The position numbers and the translations under genes were made by a program. Shown piece after piece: positions 1 through 5,514 of a stretch of 5,514 nt of DNA. Location: positions 1 through 5,514 of the forward strand of contig JAAFGU010000183.1 of the NCBI GenBank assembly GCA_010365205.1. Direction: 5' to 3'. Origin of the DNA: Aromatoleum sp. (GTDB lineage Bacteria; Pseudomonadota; Gammaproteobacteria; Burkholderiales; Casimicrobiaceae). The stretch's first letter is position 1. Each line of letters starts with the position of its first letter. The notes under the pieces are model-generated. The model was not told where the DNA came from, ran no database searches, and was given only the letters and a program-made list of their open reading frames with translations.

Positions 1-322
1 CGACGCGCGGCAAACGGCGGCGGCGGCCGAAACGGCGGCGCGGTCGCGCGCCGAGGCCGACTATATCCGGCGCATCCAGTCGAAGGTGAAAGGCAACGTG
101 ATCCTGCCGCCGGAAATGGCGGGCAGCCCCGAGGCGATCTTCGAAGTCGTGCAACTGCCGACCGGCGAGATCATCGACGCGGTGCTGAAGAAATCGAGCG
201 GCGTGCGCGCGTACGACGACGCCGTCCAGCGCGCGATCGTGAAGTCGTCGCCGCTTCCCCGCCCCGACCGGCCCGAGCTGTTCCAGCGCGCCTTGACCCT
301 CGTGTTTCGACCGCAGGATTAG
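1..322 (+). CDS. tolA: TolA C-terminal part (Tol-Pal cell-envelope protein), 5' end cut by window
   Basis: This is the last 106 residues of a protein whose reading frame is open from base 2 to the TAG at 320-322; its start lies outside the window. The first 20 or so residues are rich in Ala, Arg and Glu, as expected for the end of the long helical domain II of TolA. They lead into a compact TolA/TonB-like C-terminal domain with the stretches YIRRIQSKVKGN, FEVVQLPTGEI, SSGVRAYDDAVQRAI and SSPLP, ending in LVFRPQD. In the known family, TolA is anchored in the inner membrane with TolQ and TolR and reaches through the periplasm to TolB and Pal, using the proton motive force to keep the outer membrane attached during division. 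The domain signature makes TolA much likelier than TonB. No tolB or pal follows; the next gene is convergent. Confidence 0.9.
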   Translation, partial: DARQTAAAAETAARSRAEADYIRRIQSKVKGNVILPPEMAGSPEAIFEVVQLPTGEIIDAVLKKSSGVRAYDDAVQRAIVKSSPLPRPDRPELFQRALTLVFRPQD

Positions 323-366
323 CGTCGACACGCGACCGCTCATATCGCGCCGTCCGAAACACGAGG
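298..366. repeat. 12-bp perfect inverted repeat spanning the tolA stop
   Basis: The left arm CCTCGTGTTTCG (298-309) lies inside the last tolA codons. Its exact reverse complement CGAAACACGAGG (355-366) lies in the intergenic region, 45 bases further on. A second repeat, CGCGACC (331-337) with GGTCGCG (365-371), shares two bases of the right arm, so the two foldings exclude each other. There is no T-run after either, so this is not a standard intrinsic terminator. It may be an mRNA 3'-end structure or a protein site. Confidence 0.6.
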
Positions 367-403
367 TCGCGACGCCAACCGGACGGCGACCCCCGGACTC
401 TGT

Positions 404-427
404 CCGCCCGCGCCAACCCGCGGGCGG
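404..427. terminator. GC-rich hairpin between convergent genes, possible bidirectional terminator
   Basis: CCGCCCGCG (404-412) and CGCGGGCGG (419-427) form a perfect 9-bp stem with the 6-base loop CCAACC. It sits between the tolA stop (322) and the stop of the convergent minus-strand gene (435), where a terminator for both transcripts would be expected. Neither strand has a T-tract after the stem, so the termination role is inferred from position and stem strength only. Confidence 0.5.
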
Positions 428-434
428 TGCCGGA

Positions 435-2138
435 TCAGACCTCGCGCGGCGTCTTCCCGACGATCTGGATCGCCGCCCAACTCCATTCGGCGCGCTGCTC
501 GACGAGGTGGCGCAACGCGACCGTGTAAACGGAGCGGCCCGTCGTCAGTATGACGCTGCGGCCCTCGGCGTACTCGGAAGTCGGGACGATCAGCGTCTTG
601 ACCGTGAGCGGCTTGTCCGGCCGCGACGGCGGGGGCAGATACAGGCCGTCGAAGCGCGCGCCGATCGTCGAGAGATCGATGCCGTCGACGACGAAGCCGG
701 CCAGATCCTCGCGCGGATCCCGCTTCGCGTGCAGTTGAACCGGCACGACCTGCTCGGCGATGATCGACACGCCGGCCTCGACTTCATCGTTGGAAACCTT
801 GTTCAGGCGGCGGACAACGCCCAGTATCCAACCGGTGACGTCCGATTGCCGCACCGCCACGATCGCACCCAGCGCCAGGCTCTGGCCGATGCCGCCGGAC
901 GCCGCGATGCGCAGACCCGCGACGCTGCGGTCCTTGACCTGCCACATCGGATCGCTGAACGAAGAGATCGATGCCGCGAGCGAGTCGTGCTCGTTCGTCG
1001 CTCGAACCTTGCCGCGCGGGCCGCCGGCTACTGCATAGACTTCGATCTGCTCGGCGCCGCCCGCCGTCTCGAAGCCCAGTTCGTTGACGTCTTTCGCCGC
1101 CAGGTCGCGGCAAATCCGCCCGAGTCCGACGCGAACGCGTGCCGGAACCGTCATCGCGATGCGCGGATCCCGGCGCAGGTCGGCGTTGAGGTTGGGCGAG
1201 ACCGCCGGCCGCACCTTCTCGAGGATGGCGACGCGCTGCTGGTTGATCGGCCCGGCCGGACCCCGGTCGGTGACTTCGGCCTGACGCAGGGCCTGGATCG
1301 CGCGCTCAAGCTGGTCGGCGAGCGGCGTCGTGTCGACGTAGCGCAGCATCGAGCCCGAATCGTTGCCGGTCCGGCGCACCAAGCCACTCCTGCCGGCAAC
1401 ATCGACAAAGAATCCCTCGGGCGAACGCGGCACCGCGTCGAGCATGAGCCTTCGGCTCCACGCGCGAAGCTGCGCGCAACCCCAATCGAGTTCCGCCGGC
1501 GACAGGTTGCCCGTATTGAGCTGGTGGACCAGCAGCGCGAACAGATACTCCTGTTCCGCGGTCCATTGGGGCGCATTCGGCCCTGCGCCGGCGAGCGCCG
1601 CGGGAACTCGCTCGACGCCGAGTTCCTGCGCCCGCAGGTAGAACTTGTGCAGCTCCATCCACTTCGCGGGTATCCAGCGCTCGTAGCGGAACACGCGCAG
1701 CTTCGCGTCGGTGCCGTAGTAATGGATGAGCCGCGAGAAGAGCAGCGGAATCCCAGCTTTCCAGCGCGGGTTCACGCCCTGCGACAGCGCCTGCTCGAGC
1801 GAGGCCTGATAGGCGAAAATGAAACCCTGCACCATCTCGTGCACCGCTTGCCAGATGCGCTCGGCGAGCCGCGTCGCGCTGTCGATGGTTTCCACGTACT
1901 GCTTGGTAAGCTGCCGGCGGTCGGCAGCAAGCGCGGCGTCGAGGAACTCGATCGCGGCGACGCGTTGCAGATCCGGAACCTTGCGTGACTGGCGCATGCC
2001 GTCGAACGCGCGCATCACCTGTTGCTGCCGTCCGATCACGTCGAGCGTCGGCAACTGGCGCAGCCAAGCCGACGCCGTCTTGGGCGTCAGCAGTGGATCG
2101 GGATGATCCCTGGCCTGCGGCGTCAGAAATCCGAACAT
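435..2138 (-). CDS. Conserved protein with a candidate PilZ (c-di-GMP-binding) domain
   Basis: The product is 567 residues with no signal peptide or membrane segment, so it is probably cytoplasmic. Residues about 1-300 look mainly helical and match no domain I can name. The C-terminal half has the two PilZ hallmarks: RxxxR as RRDPR at residues 322-326 (bases 1161-1175) and DxSxxG as DRSVAG at 403-408 (bases 915-932), the latter preceded by a Trp at 399. A stretch ending GWILGVVRRL then EAGVSII (about 436-460) follows, as in the later strands of PilZ-type proteins. About 76 residues separate the motifs, far more than the usual 20-35, so binding of c-di-GMP is plausible but unproven. The start is the ATG read from 2138, with AAGGGG 12 bases upstream; the protein opens MFGFLTP, which I recall from betaproteobacterial relatives. 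It converges on tolA and diverges from the FKBP gene. The gene is secure; the PilZ assignment is moderate. Confidence 0.78.
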   Translation of the reverse strand: MFGFLTPQARDHPDPLLTPKTASAWLRQLPTLDVIGRQQQVMRAFDGMRQSRKVPDLQRVAAIEFLDAALAADRRQLTKQYVETIDSATRLAERIWQAVHEMVQGFIFAYQASLEQALSQGVNPRWKAGIPLLFSRLIHYYGTDAKLRVFRYERWIPAKWMELHKFYLRAQELGVERVPAALAGAGPNAPQWTAEQEYLFALLVHQLNTGNLSPAELDWGCAQLRAWSRRLMLDAVPRSPEGFFVDVAGRSGLVRRTGNDSGSMLRYVDTTPLADQLERAIQALRQAEVTDRGPAGPINQQRVAILEKVRPAVSPNLNADLRRDPRIAMTVPARVRVGLGRICRDLAAKDVNELGFETAGGAEQIEVYAVAGGPRGKVRATNEHDSLAASISSFSDPMWQVKDRSVAGLRIAASGGIGQSLALGAIVAVRQSDVTGWILGVVRRLNKVSNDEVEAGVSIIAEQVVPVQLHAKRDPREDLAGFVVDGIDLSTIGARFDGLYLPPPSRPDKPLTVKTLIVPTSEYAEGRSVILTTGRSVYTVALRHLVEQRAEWSWAAIQIVGKTPREV

Positions 2139-2150
2139 GGGTCAGTGGAT

Positions 2151-2156
2151 CCCCTT
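2151..2156 (-). promoter_or_regulatory. Ribosome binding site of the PilZ-like gene
   Basis: Read on the minus strand this is AAGGGG, a fair Shine-Dalgarno match, with a rather long gap of 12 bases to the ATG at 2138. No better match lies closer, so initiation may be only moderately strong. Confidence 0.5.
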
Positions 2157-2179
2157 GTGAGGTAAAACGCCTGCCCAGG

Positions 2180-2200
2180 CGCCGCGCGAATTGCGCGGCG
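2180..2200. repeat. 8-bp perfect hairpin in the leader of the PilZ-like gene
   Basis: CGCCGCGC (2180-2187) pairs with GCGCGGCG (2193-2200) around the loop GAATT. It lies 41 bases upstream of the minus-strand ATG and downstream of the candidate minus-strand promoter, so it would be in the 5' untranslated mRNA. It could be an mRNA structure or an operator; nothing in the sequence separates these. Confidence 0.5.
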
Positions 2201-2242
2201 AAGCGTGAAAGCCCAGCCCTCGATGCGGCAAAGGAACCTTCA

Positions 2243-2271
2243 TTTATAGCCCAATCGGGACGGCAGCGCAA
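2243..2271 (-). promoter_or_regulatory. Candidate sigma70 promoter for the PilZ-like gene
   Basis: On the minus strand, TTGCGC (2266-2271) and TATAAA (2243-2248) are separated by exactly 17 bases. The -10 box is 5 of 6 to TATAAT, and the -35 box keeps the TTG of TTGACA. Transcription would start near 2236, giving a leader of roughly 100 bases that includes the hairpin at 2180-2200. Confidence 0.5.
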
Positions 2272-2296
2272 AAAGCGGCAGCGCGTCCGCTACAAT
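2268..2296 (+). promoter_or_regulatory. Candidate promoter for the FKBP-pepN pair
   Basis: TACAAT at 2291-2296 is a strong -10 box (5 of 6 to TATAAT). The hexamer 17 bases upstream, GCAAAA (2268-2273), is a poor -35 match, so an activator or another -35 register may be involved. Transcription would start near 2303, leaving about 85 bases of leader. The -35 region overlaps that of the minus-strand promoter. Confidence 0.45.
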
Positions 2297-2317
2297 TCTC
2301 CCCCGAACGCCATGGCG

Positions 2318-2351
2318 CGACCGGTCCGCCCTCTCCCGGACCGCCCGGTCG
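2318..2351 (+). repeat. Long hairpin in the leader of the FKBP gene
   Basis: CGACCGG (2318-2324) pairs with CCGGTCG (2345-2351). The next bases TCCG (2325-2328) pair with CGGA (2337-2340), giving 11 pairs with a 4-base bulge (2341-2344) and an 8-base loop. An alternative 7-bp stem uses 2322-2328 with 2337-2343. The structure lies between the candidate promoter and the ribosome binding site at 2377. No T-run follows, so it is not an obvious attenuator. Confidence 0.45.
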
Positions 2352-2376
2352 GGCGCTTCCCATTCAACTGGTCTCC

Positions 2377-2380
2377 GAGG
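2377..2380 (+). promoter_or_regulatory. Ribosome binding site of the FKBP gene
   Basis: GAGG lies 7 bases before the ATG at 2388. This spacing supports that start, and the product then begins with a plausible export signal. Confidence 0.6.
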
Positions 2381-2387
2381 ATTCATC

Positions 2388-2903
2388 ATGTCAGGATTAA
2401 CACCGTCGGTTCAGACCCGACGCCCATCATTGCGCGGTCTCGCCGCCACCACGTTCATCGCCGCAATTGCCGCTGCAAGCGTCACGGCCGCCCAGACGGC
2501 AGCGCCGGCGCCAACCCCTTCCGCTTCAATAAACAGCAAGATTGGTGCCAAAGTGACAGAACTCAAGAAAATAGATCAAAAACAAGGGGATGGTGCTGAA
2601 GCCGTCGCCGGAAAAGCAGTGATCGTCCACTACACTGGGTGGCTTTACGACCCCGTCGCGCCCGACGGCCATGGCACCAAATTCGACAGTTCCCTGGACC
2701 GCAAGTTGCCGTTTGGCTTCGTTCTGGGCGCGGGCCGGGTCATCAAAGGCTGGGACGAAGGGGTCGCCGGGATGAAAGTCGGCGGCAAACGCACGCTGGT
2801 GATTCCGCCGCAAATGGGCTATGGCGACCGCGGCGGCGGCGCTGTCATTCCGCCCAACGCCACGCTGCTGTTCGACGTCGAGCTGCTGGAAGTCAAGGGC
2901 TGA
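2388..2903 (+). CDS. Exported FKBP-type peptidyl-prolyl cis-trans isomerase
   Basis: The 171-residue protein catalyses cis-trans isomerisation of peptide bonds before proline and helps proteins fold. Residues 1-35 look like an export signal: Arg11, Arg12 and Arg16 precede an Ala-rich hydrophobic stretch (about 17-34), with likely cleavage near SVTAA-QT. An Ala/Pro/Ser linker follows (about 36-50), then one FKBP domain (about 55-171). All the FKBP12 pocket residues have equivalents: Tyr82 (in HYTG), Phe99-Asp100 (KFDSS), Phe109, Val118-Ile119, Trp122 (in GWDEG), Tyr145 (MGYGDRG) and Phe162. The loop between HYTGWL and KFDSS is longer than in FKBP12 and reads DPVAPDGHG, a form I know from proteobacterial FKBPs. 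Activity is therefore very likely; its site, probably periplasm, rests on the signal. The RR-x-x-L pattern raises the possibility of Tat export. Bases 2521-2580 are unusually AT-rich. pepN starts 2 bases after the stop, indicating an operon. Confidence 0.95.
   Translation: MSGLTPSVQTRRPSLRGLAATTFIAAIAAASVTAAQTAAPAPTPSASINSKIGAKVTELKKIDQKQGDGAEAVAGKAVIVHYTGWLYDPVAPDGHGTKFDSSLDRKLPFGFVLGAGRVIKGWDEGVAGMKVGGKRTLVIPPQMGYGDRGGGAVIPPNATLLFDVELLEVKG
2895..2899 (+). promoter_or_regulatory. Ribosome binding site supporting the TTG start of pepN
   Basis: AAGGG lies inside the last codons of the FKBP gene, 6 bases before the TTG at 2906-2908. Ideal spacing, and the absence of an in-frame ATG or GTG nearby that would keep the conserved N-terminus, favour TTG as the start and coupling to translation of the upstream gene. 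Confidence 0.65.
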
Positions 2904-2905
2904 CA

Positions 2906-5514
2906 TTGGCTGCGCTCCCGCGCGACGCGGCGCCGCACGCGATCCGGCGACTCGATTATCGGGCGCCGGCGTTCCTGGCGCCAAAGCTCGAGCTCGCATT
3001 CGAACTCGAGGCGGACGCCACAAACGTGGTTGCCACGTTCGATTTCCGGCGCAACCCGCGCGCCACGCCTGCGGACAGAGCGACCCCGCTGCTGCTCGAT
3101 GCCGAAGGCGCGCGCGGGATCGAGGTCGAACTCGACGGTGAACCCCTCGCAGCCGGGCGTTACGCGCTCACGGCGCGGACGCTGACCGTGCTCGACCCGC
3201 CGCCGGCCGGGCGCCTTCGCGTGCGCTCGACGATATGTCCCGCAGCCAACACCGAGCTCGAAGGACTCTACGTCTCGTCAGGCGTGTTGTGCACCCAGTG
3301 CGAGCCCGAGGGGTTCCGCCGCATCGCTCCGTTCCTCGACCGGCCGGACGTTCTCGCCGAATACACGGTGACGATCATAGCCGATCGCGCGCGCTATCCG
3401 GTGCTGCTCTCGAACGGCAATCGCACGGCCGCCGGGGCGCTCGATCGCGGCCGCCACTACGCGACGTGGCACGACCCGTTTCCGAAGCCCACGTACCTGT
3501 TCGCACTGGTCGCCGGAGATCTGGCGTCGCTGGAGGATCGTTTTCGCACGAAGTCGGGGCGCGACATCGCGCTCGAGATCTGGTCGACGCCGGCGAATCT
3601 CGCCCGATGCTCGCACGCGATGGCGTCGCTGAAGTCCGCGATGCGCTGGGACGAAGAGCGCTTCGGCCGCGAGTACGACCTCGATACGTTCATGATCTTC
3701 TGCGCCGACGATTTCAACATGGGGGCGATGGAGAACAAGGGCCTCAACATCTTCAACAGCAAGCTGCTGCTGGCCGCTGCCGAGACTGCGACCGACGACG
3801 ACTACCAGGCGATCGAGGCCGTCGTCGGCCACGAGTACTTCCACAATTGGACCGGCAACCGGATCACCTGCCGCGATTGGTTCCAGTTGTCGCTGAAGGA
3901 GGGTCTCACCGTCTTCCGCGACCAGGAGTTCTCGAGCGACCTGGGCTCGCGCGCCGTCGAGCGCATTGCCGCCGTCGATTTTTTGCGCACCCACCAGTTC
4001 CCGGAGGACGCCGGGCCGATGGCGCACCCGGTGCGCCCGGACGAGTTCGTCGAGATCAACAATTTCTACACGAAGACGGTCTATGAGAAGGGGGCCGAGC
4101 TGATCCGGATGCAGCAGACGCTGCTCGGCCCCGGGCGCTTCCGGCGCGGCATGGATCTGTATTTCGCGCGCCACGACGGCGAAGCGGTGACCTGCGACGA
4201 CTTCGTCCAGGCGATGCAGGATGCAGGCCGCGAGGACGGCGGGCCCGATCTGACGCAGTTCAAACGCTGGTACAGCCAGGCGGGCACGCCGGTGGTGCGC
4301 GCCCGGGGCACATACGACGCCGCGGCGAGGACATACACGCTCGACGTCGAACAGGACACGGCAGGGACGCCGGGCCAGCCGGTCAAGGAGCCGTTCCACG
4401 TCCCGCTTGCCGTCGGCCTGGTCGGGCCCGACGGCCGCGATCTGCCGCTGCGTCTCGCCGGCGAAATGCCGTCCGCGGAAACGACGCGCGTGCTCGCGCT
4501 GACCGAGCCGCGTCAATCGTTCGTCTTCGCGGACATCGCGGCGGCGCCCGTGCCGTCGCTGCTGCGCGGCTTCTCGGCGCCGGTCAAACTCGAATTCGAC
4601 TACGCCGATGCCGATCTCGCGTTTCTCGCCGCCCACGACGCCGATCCGGTCAATCGCTGGGATGCGGCGCAGCGATGTTTCTGCCGCGCGATTCTCGCCG
4701 GAGCCGCACATTGCGCCGCCGGCTTATCGCCGGTCCTTCCGCCGGCTCTGGTAGCGCTGATCGGAAAGCTCCTGACCGACCGGAGCGCCGACCCGGCGTT
4801 GCTCGCGTTGGCGCTGACGCCTCCCGACCTCTTCTACCTCGCCAGCCTGGTCGACACGATCGACGTCGACGCACTTGTCGGGTCGCGCGATTCCGTCGTG
4901 CGCGAGATCGCGCATGCCGCGCGGCATGCGTTCGAACGAGCCTTCACCGCCGGACATGCGCACGCAGGCTACGCACCGACACAGACGCAGATCGGGCCGC
5001 GGATGCTCCGCAACGTGTGCCTTCGTTATCTCGGCGCGATCGACGACGCCGCCGTGCGCGCGCTGGCCGTCGCGCAGTTCGACGGCGCCGACAATATGAC
5101 CGATACGATCGCGGCGCTGGTCGCGGTCAACCATGCGATGGCACCGGAGCGCGCGGCGCTGTTTGCCCGATTCGAGACGAGGTGGCGCGACGAGCCGCTC
5201 GTGCTCGACAAGTGGTTTGCGCTGCAGGCGCTCTCGCACCGGCCGGACACGCTTCCCCGCGTGCGTTCGCTGCTCGCGCATCCCCGATTCAACGTCCGCA
5301 ACCCCAATCGGGTCCGCTCGCTGCTGGGGGCGTTTGCGCTGCGCAACTGGCCCGGCTTCCATGCCGCCGACGGCGGCGGCTACGCGTTCGTCGCCGAACA
5401 GGTGCTGGCACTGGATCCGATCAATCCGCAGATCGCGGCGGCGCTCGCCGGCGCGTTCGGCCAGTGGCGCCGCTTCGCCGGATCGCGGCGGCTGCAACAA
5501 AGGGCCGCGCTCGA
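2906..5514 (+). CDS. pepN: Aminopeptidase N (M1 zinc metallopeptidase), 3' end cut by window
   Basis: PepN is a cytoplasmic exopeptidase that removes N-terminal residues from peptides late in protein turnover. The frame is open for 869 codons with no stop; by comparison with the 870-residue E. coli protein as I recall it, about 20 C-terminal residues are missing. Numbering from the TTG, the exopeptidase motif GAMENKG has Glu276. The zinc site is HEYFH (His309, catalytic Glu310, His313) followed after 18 residues by Glu332, and the transition-state tyrosine is Tyr393 in YEKG. Gln131 and Glu133 of TQCEPEGFRRI match Gln119 and Glu121 of E. coli. All these residues keep a constant offset of +12 from E. 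coli, so the order is colinear and intact. The four expected parts are present: N-terminal beta domain (about 1-205), catalytic domain (to about 456), small beta domain (to about 558) and the C-terminal helical domain. The TTG start gives LDYRAPAF near the N-terminus, as in relatives. Confidence 0.97.
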   Translation, partial: MAALPRDAAPHAIRRLDYRAPAFLAPKLELAFELEADATNVVATFDFRRNPRATPADRATPLLLDAEGARGIEVELDGEPLAAGRYALTARTLTVLDPPPAGRLRVRSTICPAANTELEGLYVSSGVLCTQCEPEGFRRIAPFLDRPDVLAEYTVTIIADRARYPVLLSNGNRTAAGALDRGRHYATWHDPFPKPTYLFALVAGDLASLEDRFRTKSGRDIALEIWSTPANLARCSHAMASLKSAMRWDEERFGREYDLDTFMIFCADDFNMGAMENKGLNIFNSKLLLAAAETATDDDYQAIEAVVGHEYFHNWTGNRITCRDWFQLSLKEGLTVFRDQEFSSDLGSRAVERIAAVDFLRTHQFPEDAGPMAHPVRPDEFVEINNFYTKTVYEKGAELIRMQQTLLGPGRFRRGMDLYFARHDGEAVTCDDFVQAMQDAGREDGGPDLTQFKRWYSQAGTPVVRARGTYDAAARTYTLDVEQDTAGTPGQPVKEPFHVPLAVGLVGPDGRDLPLRLAGEMPSAETTRVLALTEPRQSFVFADIAAAPVPSLLRGFSAPVKLEFDYADADLAFLAAHDADPVNRWDAAQRCFCRAILAGAAHCAAGLSPVLPPALVALIGKLLTDRSADPALLALALTPPDLFYLASLVDTIDVDALVGSRDSVVREIAHAARHAFERAFTAGHAHAGYAPTQTQIGPRMLRNVCLRYLGAIDDAAVRALAVAQFDGADNMTDTIAALVAVNHAMAPERAALFARFETRWRDEPLVLDKWFALQALSHRPDTLPRVRSLLAHPRFNVRNPNRVRSLLGAFALRNWPGFHAADGGGYAFVAEQVLALDPINPQIAAALAGAFGQWRRFAGSRRLQQRAAL

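Noticed and set aside
507..1988. 493-codon open frame on the plus strand, opposite the PilZ-like gene
   Set aside because: Its translation is Arg/Ala/Asp-rich, without recognisable domains, and lies wholly antisense to a gene with a convincing start and family motifs. This is a typical high-GC shadow.
1306..2271. 321-codon minus-strand frame overlapping the start of the PilZ-like gene
   Set aside because: It is a frame-shifted shadow of the 567-residue gene, rich in Arg and Ala, and would cover the divergent promoter region.
2312..2599. 95-codon frame from an ATG at 2312, overlapping the FKBP start
   Set aside because: It has no ribosome binding site, lies in the leader hairpin, and reads as Arg/His/Pro-rich sequence out of frame with the FKBP gene.
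3235..4086. 283-codon open frame on the plus strand overlapping pepN in another frame
   Set aside because: It is out of frame with the conserved PepN motifs, and the product is Arg-rich and unrecognisable.
3278..4711. 477-codon open frame on the minus strand, opposite pepN
   Set aside because: It is antisense to the pepN catalytic region, whose frame carries all active-site residues. The product is Arg/Val/Glu-rich low-complexity sequence with no family resemblance.
4724..5500. 258-codon open frame on the minus strand, opposite the 3' part of pepN
   Set aside because: The plus-strand frame here matches the PepN C-terminal domain throughout (for example NNMTD-like and NPNRVRSLLGAF stretches), so the minus frame is a shadow.

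Overview
The window is high-GC, densely coded bacterial DNA. The protein families (TolA C-terminus, the betaproteobacterial type of exported FKBP, a PilZ-like protein starting MFGFLTP, and PepN) point to a betaproteobacterium, probably Burkholderiales or a near relative. That placement is inferred from remembered family resemblance, not from a search. No rRNA, tRNA, CRISPR array, insertion sequence or phage gene is visible.

Layout: (1) 1-322, plus strand, the 3' end of a tolA-type gene (cell envelope, Tol-Pal system). (2) 323-434, a short convergent intergenic region with a 12-bp inverted repeat that begins inside tolA and a separate 9-bp GC hairpin. (3) 435-2138, minus strand, a 567-residue cytoplasmic protein with a candidate PilZ (c-di-GMP-binding) domain in its C-terminal half. 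(4) 2139-2387, a divergent intergenic region with back-to-back candidate promoters and a hairpin in each leader. (5) 2388-2903, plus strand, an exported FKBP-type peptidyl-prolyl isomerase with every key active-site residue conserved. (6) 2906 to the window end, plus strand, pepN (M1 aminopeptidase N). It starts at a TTG two bases after the FKBP stop and is nearly complete, with about 20 C-terminal residues beyond the window.

The FKBP gene and pepN look like a translationally coupled pair, which joins an envelope folding catalyst to a cytoplasmic peptidase. The PilZ-like gene is transcribed away from them and converges on tolA. These are mostly housekeeping genes and I see no convincing new multi-gene system. 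The points worth a second look are the inverted repeat spanning the tolA stop, tolA ending without a downstream tolB-pal, the widely split PilZ motifs, the Tat-like signal on the FKBP, and the AT-rich patch at its linker. The long open frames antisense to the PilZ-like gene and to pepN look like high-GC shadows.
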